DNA of 64,000 bases from Lunularia cruciata (taxonomy: Eukaryota > Streptophyta > Marchantiopsida > Lunulariales > Lunulariaceae), in contig OX419756.1 in assembly GCA_948567375.1 (NCBI GenBank), positions 49,428,333-49,492,332 on the forward strand. Reading direction: 5' to 3'. The stretch's first letter is position 1. Each line of letters begins with the position of its first letter. A program made the position numbers and the translations under genes. Below the pieces are notes generated by a model. That model saw only the letters and a program-made list of their open reading frames with translations. It had not been told where the DNA came from and ran no database searches. Below are positions 1-9,982 of the stretch, in pieces.

Positions 1-1
1 T

Positions 2-3000
2 GATACTTTGGTGACAAGGGTTGCACCACAAGTAGTAGTTGCTCCAATTCTTGCACCTCCACCAAAAGATCCACTCCAAACCATCACAGAACAACTTGCG
101 GATCTCAAGATCAATGTGGTGCAACTATGGGAGAAGAGAGAGGTGGATCAGAATGTAGGGAGAGGACCTAGGAGTTATGGAAACTATCCATATAGAGGAG
201 GCCAACCAGCCAACAATTTCAATGATAGAAATTGTTTTGGTTGTGGAGGAAGAGGCCATATCCAAAGGAATTGCCCAAATTCCACTTACCATGGAGGAAG
301 GGGTTATGAGGGAGCCAATAGAGGGAAAGAGGGAGGTAGTGAAACCCAAGTGGCTCCTAATCCCAACAAAGGTAAGGGGATAGCATCCATAGATGTGGTT
401 GAGAGCAAGTATGAGAAGGGAGAGTGCTCAAACTCCAAGGGTCTTAATTTGGAGCTTTTGGCACAAGAGAAGAAGAGAGCTCGTTTTGCAGAGGATGTTC
501 ACTCTTCTCAAGGATTTACTTCAAGCAAGGATACTCCTATGTCTACTAGGAGCACTCGCACCTCAACACCATCAACAACAAAGACTCCAAGGAAGAAGTT
601 GGGGATGGAGGACTTCTTGATCTCAAAGCAACAATGGAACTACAATGTGTTGGAGGATGTTGGTAGTCACAAGGCTAACATCACAGTGGGCCAATTAATT
701 GCTTTGAACCCTACCTTGAGAAAGGAGCTTAGAGGTGGTTTGAGTTCTACAAGGAGCAAAAAGAAGAAGAAGGCAAAAGTTCCAGTATCAATGGGGGTGG
801 TGGATGCCAAGCCAGCACCATGGGAGGCTTGTGAATATGCCTCCAAGATTGATGTGAGAGTGAATGGTCACAACATCAAGGATGCATTGGTTGATGGAGG
901 ATCAGCAGTGAATGCCATGTCAGAAAGGTTGATGAAGAAGTTGGGTATGATACCCTCAAGAGCTTCAACATTTGTGGTGAGCATGGCAAACAAGCAACAA
1001 GTTCGACCAGTAGGAGTGATGGATAAGGTGGTAGTTTCAGTTATGGGAGTTCAAAATCTCATGACTTTCCAAGTCTTGAAGGATTCAAGCTATGACTTAC
1101 TTCTTGGGAGGCCATGGTTGAGAGCAGCACGCACAACTGATCGATGGCACAAAGGGTACTTAAGGATTGGGCCATCAAACCATAGAGTCACTGTTCCTGT
1201 GACTAACACCACCAACACCTCACATTCAGATACCCCATCTTCTGATTATTGGGAATCAGATTCTGAAGGAGGAGCTTCAGGTGTGGACACAAGCATGGAA
1301 GAGGAGACTTCCACGGAGGAGGATGAATCTGAATCTGATTCAGATGTGTATCCTTTGTGTGCTATGGATTTTGCACCTAAGCCAGAGGTTTTGAAGGACC
1401 CAGATAAATCACCATTGACACTTGAGGAGGTAGAGAGAAGGTTATCTACCCTCAAGTATGGCCCAAATGTTACCAAGGAGGAGAAGGTGAGATTTGAGGA
1501 GATTTTCCGCAAGTTCATCCATGTGTTTGCTTTTAGTTACAAGGATTTGAAGGAAGTCACCTTGGAGGAGCACAAGATAGAGGTGGAGTCACATGCAAGA
1601 CCAATCCGCCAAAAGCAACGTCGCATTAGCCCACCAATATCTTTGGTTGTGAAGGAGGAGATTGATAAGCTCAAGGAGGCTGGATTTATCTTTGAGGTGG
1701 AGAATTCAGAATGGGTGTCTCCAATTGTCATTGTGAAGAAAAAGAATGGCAAGCTTCGGGTATGTGTGGATTACAAGAAGCTTAATGCTGTTACCAAGAA
1801 GGACTACTACCCATTGCCATTCATTGATGAGATCTTGGAGGAGGTTGCAGGTCATGAGAGGTACAGTTTTGGAGATGGTTATAGTGGATATAACCAAATA
1901 AAGATTGCACCAGAGCATCAACAACTCACCACATTCACCACACCTTGGGGAACTTACGCTTTCAAGGTCATGCCTTTTGGGCTTTGCAATGCTCCAGCCA
2001 CATTCCAACGGTTCATGAACAAGGTATTTGAACCTTTCATTGGGAAATTTGTGAGAGATTTCATTGATGACTTTTGTGTCTATGGGAGCAAGGAGGAGCA
2101 CTTTGAGCACCTAATCAAAGTCTTGCAACGCTTGGATGAGGCAAATGCATCACTCAACCCAGAGAAGTGCATTTTTGGATGTGAAGAAGGTCTACTTTTG
2201 GGGCACATCATCTCCAAGGATGGAATAGCAGTTGATCCTGAGAAGGTGAGGAAAATCTCAGACCTTCCATTCCCTTCAAGCTTGACAAAGTTACGCCAAT
2301 TCTTGGGAATGGTTGGGTACTATAGGAGGTTCATCTTCTCATTTTCCAACAAGGCTTATGCATTGACCATCTACATGAAGAAGGGTGTAGATTACATGGT
2401 GATTTTGGAAGACAAAGAGGCTCTCAAAGCTTTTGAGGAGCTCAAGCAATCCCTTGTTGTAGCTCCAATTCTTGCTAAACCTGATTGGAGTAAGCCTTTC
2501 ATCCTCTACACTGATGCTTCTAATGTAGCTATAGGATGCACTCTTAGTCAATTAGACCAAGATGGGCATGATCATCCAATAGCTTATGCTAGTAGGCAGA
2601 TGGTTTCAGCAGAGAAGAACTACTCTGTCACAGAGAGAGAAGGGTTGGCAGTGATCTTTGGTCTCAAGAAGTTTAGACACTACTTGATTGGAGGGAAAGC
2701 CACAATTGTCACGGATCACAAGGCTTTGAAGTACATCTTCAACAAGCCTAATGTTGAAGGGAGACTAGCAAGGTGGATGATTCTCTTGTCTGAGTATGAC
2801 TACACAATTGAGGATAGGCCAGGAAAGAAACATGCAAATGCTGATTTGTTATCTAGAGCCTATGATCATGATGGAGATGAGCCAGTAGATGATTCCTTCC
2901 CGGATGAGGAGCTCATGACAATCTCAGTCACTCAAGAGGTTCCAATGGAGTACAAGGAGATTGTGGATTTTGTGACAAGAGGTAACTATCCAGAAGGGAT

Positions 3001-4216
3001 GCATGCTAGGGAGAGGAAGGCCCTTGCAGCAAGATCTAGACCTTACACAATGGTGGATGATATTCTTTTTCACCAAGGAGCAGATGGTCTACTTCGAAGA
3101 GCAGTGGGTAAGGAAGAGTCTATCTTACTCATAAAGGAGTTTCATGAAGGTTTAGTATGTGGAGGACACTTTGCAGGAAAGGTGACTGCTTTCAAGATTC
3201 TAGATGCAGGTTACCATTGGAGAGGGATTTTCAAGGATTGTCTTGATTATTGCAAAACTTGTCATGTTTGTCAAGCTTTTGCTAGAAAGTCTACATCCAC
3301 TCCACCACTTAGATCAATTCCATTGCTAGGACCCTTTGAGAAGTGGGGAATTGATTTTGTAGGACCTCTCAATAGAACCCCAAGGAACAATCGGTACATT
3401 GTGGTAGTTACTGATTACCTTACCAAGTGGGTTGAGGCTAGACCATTGAGGGACAAGAATGAAGATGAAGTGGGTAGATTTCTTTATGAACGCATTATCA
3501 CTAGGTTTGGATGCCCTTTGGAGTTGGTTTCTGATAGAGGAGGAGAGTTTACAAGAAGCATTACTACAGCCATGCTACGACATTTCTCTATCACACATAG
3601 AGTAACTACATCCTATAAGCCAAATTCCAATGGCTTGGCAGAGAGAACCAATCAGACGTTGTGCATGATGTTGGCCAAAGATGCAGAAATGGAGGGGGCT
3701 AAACATCATTGGGACAAGAGGATTCATGCAGTTTTGTGGGAGTATAGGACAACCATGAAGACTTCCACTGGATATTCTCCATTCCAATTGGTGTATGGTA
3801 TTGAGTCTACCTTACCTATTCACTTTGATCTTCCTACCTTCCAAAGCATTCATAGGAGATTGAAGAAAGCACAAGGAAGTGATGCAGAGAAGTCAAGGAA
3901 GGATCAACTCATGGAGTTGGAAGAGGCAAGAGCAGTTGCTATGGTTCGAGTGGAGCAAGCCCAAAGGAAACAAAAGGAGAGCTATGACAAGAGGCAAGGC
4001 AAGAAGAAGGTGGAGCCTTTCAAAGAAGGTGATTGGGTAATGTTGTTTGATTCCATTCGATTCAAGAGAGTACAAAAGAAGTTTTTGCCTAAGTACTTTG
4101 GACCTTTCATAGTAGAGAAGGTGTGGGGAAATTACACTTATGATCTCAAGGAGTTGGGAGGAAGACACTTTGATAGGATTAACCATGATAAGTTGAAGAT
4201 GTACCATAGAAGGTAG
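2..4216 (+). CDS. Ty3/gypsy gag-pol polyprotein, 5' end outside window (G1a)
   Basis: This is the reading frame of an LTR retrotransposon; it makes capsid-associated zinc knuckle, protease, reverse transcriptase, RNase H and integrase. The frame is open from the first bases, so the true start lies upstream; the nearest internal TTG at base 8 is not a credible start. With residue 1 at base 8, the CCHC knuckle CFGCGGRGHIQRNC is at residues 76-89. A retropepsin-like DGGSAVN is near 296. Reverse transcriptase spans roughly 570-720, with FIDD near 685 in place of the usual YVDD/FMDD. RNase H begins at LYTDAS near 833. Integrase has an HHCC finger and the acidic triad in GIDFVG (about 1114), SDRGGEF (about 1175) and AERTNQT (about 1211). 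There is no internal stop in 1,402 codons and no evident chromodomain. The DGYSGYNQI motif resembles the Athila/Tat side of Ty3/gypsy; that placement is inference. Confidence 0.95.
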   Translation, partial: DTLVTRVAPQVVVAPILAPPPKDPLQTITEQLADLKINVVQLWEKREVDQNVGRGPRSYGNYPYRGGQPANNFNDRNCFGCGGRGHIQRNCPNSTYHGGRGYEGANRGKEGGSETQVAPNPNKGKGIASIDVVESKYEKGECSNSKGLNLELLAQEKKRARFAEDVHSSQGFTSSKDTPMSTRSTRTSTPSTTKTPRKKLGMEDFLISKQQWNYNVLEDVGSHKANITVGQLIALNPTLRKELRGGLSSTRSKKKKKAKVPVSMGVVDAKPAPWEACEYASKIDVRVNGHNIKDALVDGGSAVNAMSERLMKKLGMIPSRASTFVVSMANKQQVRPVGVMDKVVVSVMGVQNLMTFQVLKDSSYDLLLGRPWLRAARTTDRWHKGYLRIGPSNHRVTVPVTNTTNTSHSDTPSSDYWESDSEGGASGVDTSMEEETSTEEDESESDSDVYPLCAMDFAPKPEVLKDPDKSPLTLEEVERRLSTLKYGPNVTKEEKVRFEEIFRKFIHVFAFSYKDLKEVTLEEHKIEVESHARPIRQKQRRISPPISLVVKEEIDKLKEAGFIFEVENSEWVSPIVIVKKKNGKLRVCVDYKKLNAVTKKDYYPLPFIDEILEEVAGHERYSFGDGYSGYNQIKIAPEHQQLTTFTTPWGTYAFKVMPFGLCNAPATFQRFMNKVFEPFIGKFVRDFIDDFCVYGSKEEHFEHLIKVLQRLDEANASLNPEKCIFGCEEGLLLGHIISKDGIAVDPEKVRKISDLPFPSSLTKLRQFLGMVGYYRRFIFSFSNKAYALTIYMKKGVDYMVILEDKEALKAFEELKQSLVVAPILAKPDWSKPFILYTDASNVAIGCTLSQLDQDGHDHPIAYASRQMVSAEKNYSVTEREGLAVIFGLKKFRHYLIGGKATIVTDHKALKYIFNKPNVEGRLARWMILLSEYDYTIEDRPGKKHANADLLSRAYDHDGDEPVDDSFPDEELMTISVTQEVPMEYKEIVDFVTRGNYPEGMHARERKALAARSRPYTMVDDILFHQGADGLLRRAVGKEESILLIKEFHEGLVCGGHFAGKVTAFKILDAGYHWRGIFKDCLDYCKTCHVCQAFARKSTSTPPLRSIPLLGPFEKWGIDFVGPLNRTPRNNRYIVVVTDYLTKWVEARPLRDKNEDEVGRFLYERIITRFGCPLELVSDRGGEFTRSITTAMLRHFSITHRVTTSYKPNSNGLAERTNQTLCMMLAKDAEMEGAKHHWDKRIHAVLWEYRTTMKTSTGYSPFQLVYGIESTLPIHFDLPTFQSIHRRLKKAQGSDAEKSRKDQLMELEEARAVAMVRVEQAQRKQKESYDKRQGKKKVEPFKEGDWVMLFDSIRFKRVQKKFLPKYFGPFIVEKVWGNYTYDLKELGGRHFDRINHDKLKMYHRR

Positions 4217-4223
4217 AGAGACC

Positions 4224-4245
4224 TTCACTTTGAGGACAAAGTGAA
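4224..4245 (+). other. Stem-loop between pol stop and 3' LTR
   Basis: TTCACTTTG and CAAAGTGAA form a perfect 9-bp stem around a 4-base loop, 7 bases after the pol stop codon and about 20 bases before the LTR. The same structure follows pol in G1b (near 9540-9561) and G1d (near 28221-28242, different loop). G1c (near 14870) has one mismatch. Confidence 0.7.
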
Positions 4246-4251
4246 AACTTA

Positions 4252-4264
4252 GTCCGGGGGTAAA
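4252..4264 (+). promoter_or_regulatory. Putative polypurine tract of G1a
   Basis: The G-rich run CCGGGGGTAAA lies directly before the LTR start TGTAACACCC, where plus-strand priming occurs in LTR elements. The other G1 copies have CCAGGGGTAAA at the same place. The tract is short for a polypurine tract. Confidence 0.55.
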
Positions 4265-4956
4265 TGTAACACCCATTTGTGCATGTGTGTGGTATTGTGA
4301 TATTTAGCTTGGTATTACAAGTACTTAAGAGATATTATTTATATAGAGATAAAGGATGGTTCTATATTAGTCATGGTTAGCTAAAGTTAGTCATAGCTAA
4401 GATAGATGGGACCTTACTTTAGAGTAAGTAGAAAAGATGAGCACCACTATTTTGGATTTTAGTGTGTTGACTTGGTATTATTCCTAGGTGTTTGGCTTTG
4501 GGGAAAGAGTTGAGAACTCTTGGGCCCGCAAGCCTTTTTGTTTTGGATTCTTCTTTAGTCCAAGGATAGCCCATGTGAAGGAATCCTTGCTTTAGTGGTT
4601 GGGTCAAGATAAGACCACATGCTTAGGGGAATATGCCCATGTGAATGGATATTCCTTTCTACTTTTTGACTTTACTTGACTTTTAGTCTAGTAACTTGAG
4701 TTACTACGGTAATTAGTAACTTTGGTACGTAACTATTTCACAAGTATATAAACAAGGAGTGAGGAGGTACTCATCATCCTTTCATTTGCAACTATCTCTC
4801 TCTCATTGAGTTCTCTAGTGAGCAATGTCTTGAGTCTTGGAGTGTTAGCCTTGGAGGAGTATGATGGAGTTGGGGTTCCTTGCCTTCTTAGTCCATGGTG
4901 CGCTACCATAATAGCCATCAGAGGTTCATCCTGAGTGAGAGACAGGCCGGCTCACA
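4265..4956 (+). mobile_element. G1 LTR, full length (3' LTR of G1a)
   Basis: The 692-bp LTR begins TGTAACACCC and ends GGCTCACA, giving the standard TG...CA termini. At least seven other full, solo or partial copies occur in the window, which fixes both boundaries. A TATA box at 4745-4752 divides U3 from R/U5. It joins directly to gag-coding sequence of G1b at 4957 with no primer-binding site or leader between them, so the junction is rearranged. Confidence 0.93.
4745..4752 (+). promoter_or_regulatory. TATA box in G1 LTR
   Basis: TATATAAA lies about two thirds into the LTR and is kept in most other plus copies (near 11956, 15389 and 17977). Transcription would start about 25-35 bases downstream, placing R/U5 at roughly 4778-4956. 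Confidence 0.6.
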
Positions 4957-7900
4957 GTGCATCCTCCTCAAGGTTACAAGTATGGTGGAACTTCTGATAC
5001 TTTGGTGGCATGGGTTGCACCACAAGTAGTAGTTGCTCCAATTCTTGCACCTCCACCAAAGGATCCACTTCAAACCATCACCAAACAACGTGCAGATCAC
5101 AAGATCAATGTGGTGCAACTATGGGAGGAGAGAGAGGTGGATCAAAATGTAGAGAGATGGCCTAGGAGTTATGGAAACTATCCACATAGAGGAGGCCAAC
5201 CAGCCATCAATTTCAATGATAGAAATTGTTTTGGTTGTGGAGGAAGAGGCCATATCCAAAGGAATTGCCCAAATTCCACTTACCATGGAGGAAGGGATCA
5301 TGAAAGAGCCAATAGAGGCAAAGAGGGAGGTAGTGAAACCCAAGTGGCCCCTTAACCAAACAAAGGTAAGGGGATAGCATCCCTAGATGTGGTGGAGAGC
5401 AAGTATGAGAAGCCTGTTCAAACTCCAAGGATCTTAATTTGGAGCTTTTGGCACAAGAGAAGAAGATAGCTCGTTTTGCAAAGGATGTTCACTCTTCTCA
5501 AGGATTTACTCCAAGCAAGGATACTCCTATGTCTACTATGAGCACTCGCACCTCAACACCATCAACACCAAAGACTCCAAGTTGGGGATGGAGGATTTCT
5601 TGATTTCAAAGCAACGATGGAACTACAATGTGTTGGAGGATGTTAGTAATCACAAGGCTAACATCACAGTGGGCCAATTGATTGCTTTGAACCCTACCTT
5701 GAGAAAGGAGCTTATAGGTGGTTTGAGTTCTACAAGGAGCAAGAGGAAGAAGAAGGCAAAAGCTCTAGTATCAATGGGGGTGGTGGATGCTAAGCCAGCA
5801 CCATGGGAGGCTTGTGAATATGCCTCCAAAATTGAGTGAGAGTGAATGGTTACAATATCAAGGATGCACTTGTTGATGGAGGATCTGTGAGCTGGCCTAT
5901 CTCTCACTCAGGATGAACCTCTGATGGCTATTATAGTAGCGCACCATGGCCTAAGAAGGCAAGGAACCCCAACTCTGTCACACTCCTCCAAGGCTAACAC
6001 TCCAAGACTCAAGACATTACTCACTAGAGAACTCAATGAAAGAGAGATAGTTGCAAATGAAAGGATGATGAATACCTCCTCACCCCTTGTTTATATACTT
6101 GTGAAATAGTTATGCACCAAAGTTACTAATTACTAGAGTAACTCAAGTTACTAGGCTAAAAGTCAAGTAAAGTCAGAAAGTAGAAAGGAATATCCATTCA
6201 CATGAGCATATTCCCCTAAGCATGTGGTCTTATCTTGACCCAACCACTAAGTCAAGGATTCCTTCACATGGGCTATCCTTGGACATTTGTGGTGAGCATT
6301 GCAAACAAGCAACAAGTTAGACCAATAGGGGTGATGGATAAAGTGGTAGTTTTAGTTATGGGAGTTCAAAATCTCACGACTTTCCAAGTCTTGAAGGATT
6401 CAAGCTATGACTTACTTCTTGGGAGGCCATGGTTGAGAACAACACGCACAACTGATCGATGGCACAAAGGGTACTTGAGGATTGGGCCATCAAACCATAG
6501 AGTCATAGTTCTTGTGACTAACACCACCAACATTTCAGATTCAGATACACCATCTTCTGATTATTGGGAATCAGATTCAGAAGAAGGAGCTTCACGTGTG
6601 GACACAAGCATGGAAGAGGAGATTTCCATAGAGGAGGATGAATCTGAATTTGATTTAGATGTGTATCCTTTGTGTGCTATGGATTTTGCACCTAAGCCAG
6701 AGGTTTTGAAGGACTTAGATAAATCACCATTGACACTTGAGGAGGTAGAGAGAAGGTTAGCTACCCTCAAGTATGGCCCAAATGTTATCAAGGAGTAGAA
6801 CATGAGATTTGAGGAGATTTTCCGCAAGTTCATCCATGTTTTTGCTTTCAGTTACAAGGATTTGAAGGAAGTTACCTTGGAGGAGCACAAGATCAAGGTG
6901 GAGTCACATGCAAGACCAATCCGCCAAAAGCAAAGTTGCATTAGCCCAACAATATCTTTGGTTGTGAAGGAGGAGATTGATAAGCTCAAGGTAGCCGGAG
7001 TTATCTTTGAAGTGGAGAATTCAGAATGAGTGTCTCCAATTGTCATTGTGAAGAAAAAGAATGGCATGCTTTGGGTATGTGTGGATTACTAGAAGCTCAA
7101 TGTTGTTACCAAGAAAGACTACTACCCATTGCCATTCATTGATGAGATCTTGGAGGAGGTTGCAAGTTATGAGAGGTATATTTTTGGAGATGGTTAAAAG
7201 TGGATATAACCAAATCAAGATTGCACCAGAGTATCAACAACTCACCACATTCACCACACCTTGGTGAACTAACACTTTCAAGGTCATGCCTTGTGGGCTT
7301 TGCAATGCTCCAGCCACATTCCAATGGTTCATGGACAATGTATTTGAACCTTTCATTGGGAAATTTATGAGAGACTTCATTGATGACTTTTGTGTCTATG
7401 GGAGCAAGGAGTAGCACTTTGAGCACCTAGTCAAGGACTTGCAACGCTTGGATGAGGCAAATGCATCACTCAACCCAAAGAAGTGCATTTTTGGATGTGA
7501 AGAAGGTTTACTTTTAGGGCACATCATCTCCAAGGATAGAATAGCAATTGATCTTGAGAAGGTGAGAAAAATCTTAGACCTTCCATTCTCTTCAAGCTTG
7601 ACCAAGTTATGCCAATTCTTTGGGATGGTTGGATACTATAGAAGATTCATCTTCTCATTTTCCACCAAGGCTTATGCATTTTCCATCTACATGAAGAAGG
7701 GTGTAGATTACATGGTGATTTTGGAAGACAAGGAAACTCTCATAGCTTTTGAGGAGCTCATGCAATCCCTTGTTGTAGCTCCAATTCTTGCTAAACCTGA
7801 TTGGAGTAAACCTTTCATCCTCTACACTAATGCTTCTAATGTAGCTATAGAATGCACTCTTAGTCAATTAGAACAAGATAGGCATGATCATCCAATAGCT

Positions 7901-9533
7901 TATGCTAGTAAGTAGATGGTTTCAGCAAAGAAGAACTACTCTATCATGGAGAGAGAAGGGTTGGTAGTGATCTTTGGTCTGAAGAAGTTTAGACACTACT
8001 TGATTGGAGGGACAAACACCATTGTCACAGCTCACAAGGCTTTGAAGTACATCTTCAACAAGCCTAATGTTGAAGGAAGATTAGCAAGGTGGATGATACT
8101 CTTGTTTGAGTATGACCACACCATTGAGGATAGGCGAGGAAAGAAACATGCAAATGCTGATTTGTTATCTAGGGCCTATGATCATGATAGAGATGAGCTA
8201 GTGGATGATTCCTTCTTGGATGAGGAGCTCATGACAATCTCAATCACTCAAGAGGTTCCAATGGAGTACAAGAAGATTGTGGATTTTGTGACAAGAGGTA
8301 ACTATCCAGAAGGGATGCATGCTAGGGAGAGGAAGGCCCTTGCAACAAGATCTAGACCTTACACAATGGTGGAGGATATTCTTTTTCACCAAGGAGCAGA
8401 TGGTCTACTTTGAAGAGTAGTGGGTAAGGAAGAGTCTATCTTACTCATAAAGGAGTTTCATGAAGGTTTAGTGTGTGGAGAGACACTTTGCAGGAAAGGT
8501 GACTGCTTTCAAGATTCTAGATGCAGGTTACCATTGGAGAGGAATTTTCAAGGATTGTCTTGATTATTGAAAAACTTGTCATGTTTGTCAAGCTTTTGCA
8601 GGAAAGTCTACATCCACTCCACCACTTAGATCAATTCCATTGCTAGGACCTTTTGAGAAGTGGGGAATTGATTTTGTAGGTCCTCTCAATAAAACCCCGA
8701 GGAACAATTGGTACATTGTGGTCGTAACTAATTACCTTACCAAGTGGGTTGAGGCTAGACCATTGAGGGACAAGATTGAAGGTGAAGTTGGTAGATTTCT
8801 TTACGAATGCATTATCACTAGATTTGGATGCCCTTTGGAGTTGGTGTATGATAGAGGAGGAGAGTTTACAGGAAGCATTACTACAGCCATGCTACAACAT
8901 TTCTCTATCACACATAGAGTAACTACATCCTATAAGCCAAATTCCAATGGCTTGGCAAAGAGAACCAATCAGACCTTGTGTATGATGTTGGCCAAAGATG
9001 AAAAAATGGAGGGGGCTAAACATCATTGGGACAAGAGGATTCATGCAGTTTTGTGGGAGTATAGGACAACCATGAAGACTTCCACCGGATATTCTCCATT
9101 TCAATTGGTATATGGTATTGAGTCTACCCTACCTATTCACTTTGATCTTCCTACCTTCCAAAGCATTCATAGGAGATTGAAGAAAGCACAAGGAGGTGAT
9201 GTAGAGAAGTCAAGGAAGGAACAACTCATGGAGTTGGAAGAGGCAAGAGGAGTTGCTATGGTTTGAGTGGAGCAAGCCCAAAGCAAACAAAAGGAGAGCT
9301 ATGACAAGAGGCAAGGCAAGAAGAAGGTAGAGCCTTTCAAGGAAGGTGATTGGGTTGTGTTGTTTGATTCCATTCGATTCAAGAGAGTGCAAAAGAAGTT
9401 TTTGCCTAAGTACTTTGGACCTTTCATAGTGGAGAAGGTGTGGGGTAATTACACCTATGATCTCAAGGAGTTGGAACAAAGACACTTTGATAGGATTAAC
9501 CAAGATAAGTTGAAGATATATCATAGAAGGTAG
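4957..9533 (+). pseudogene. Degenerate gypsy gag-pol (G1b)
   Basis: This copy parallels G1a from the gag segment just upstream of the zinc knuckle through to the same final tyrosine-histidine-arginine tail and TAG. It is broken by stops and frameshifts. Examples are TAG near 6796, TGA in place of a Trp codon near 7027, TAG near 7090, a frameshift near 7195, TAG near 7411 and 7914, TGA near 8411, a 1-base insertion near 8480, TGA near 8567 and TGA at 9264. About 64 bp of the protease region is replaced by an inverted LTR fragment (5886-6284). In integrase the catalytic Glu of AERTNQT is Lys. It lacks the gag start and leader and begins directly at the preceding LTR. Confidence 0.93.
5886..6284 (-). 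repeat. Inverted G1 LTR fragment inside G1b gag/protease
   Basis: The sequence is the reverse complement of the last ~399 bp of a G1 LTR (equivalent to 4558-4956). It starts at TGTGAGCTGG and stops at the LTR segment ending CCTTGGAC. Gag-pol resumes at once with ATTTGTGGTGAGC. The right junction shares two bases (AC) between LTR and gag. No target duplication is seen and gag sequence is lost, so this is not a simple transposition. Confidence 0.88.
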
Positions 9534-9581
9534 AGAGACCTTCACTTTGAGGACAAAGTGAAAACTTAGTCCAGGGGTAAA

Positions 9582-9982
9582 TGTAATACCCATTTGTGCA
9601 TATGTGTGGTATTGTGATATTTAGCTTGGTATTACAAGTACTTGAGAGATATTATTTACATAGAAATAAAGGATGGTTCTACATTATTCATGATTAGCTA
9701 AAGTTAGTCATAGCTAAGATAGAGGGGACCTTACTTTAGAGGAAGTGGAAAAGATGAGCACCACTATTTTGGATTCTAGTGTGTTGACTTGATATTATTC
9801 CTAGGTGTGTGGCTTTGAGGAAAAAGTTGAGAACTCTTGGACCCGCAAGCCTTTTTGTTTTGGATTCTTCTATAGTCTAAGGAAAGCCCATGTGAAGGAA
9901 TCCTTGACTTAGTGGTTGGGTCAAGATAAGATCACATGCTAGTGGAATATGCCCATGTGAATGGATATTCCTTTTTACTTTT
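9582..9982 (+). mobile_element. G1 LTR, 5' part, interrupted by CC-1
   Basis: The LTR starts TGTAATACCC after the G1b polypurine tract and matches the first ~400 bp of the 4265-4956 LTR. It stops where CC-1 enters after CTTTT (9978-9982). Confidence 0.9.

Noticed and set aside
1706..2110. 134-aa minus-strand open frame within G1a
   Set aside because: It lies opposite the conserved reverse-transcriptase coding and recurs opposite each pol copy; it is a shadow of codon use.
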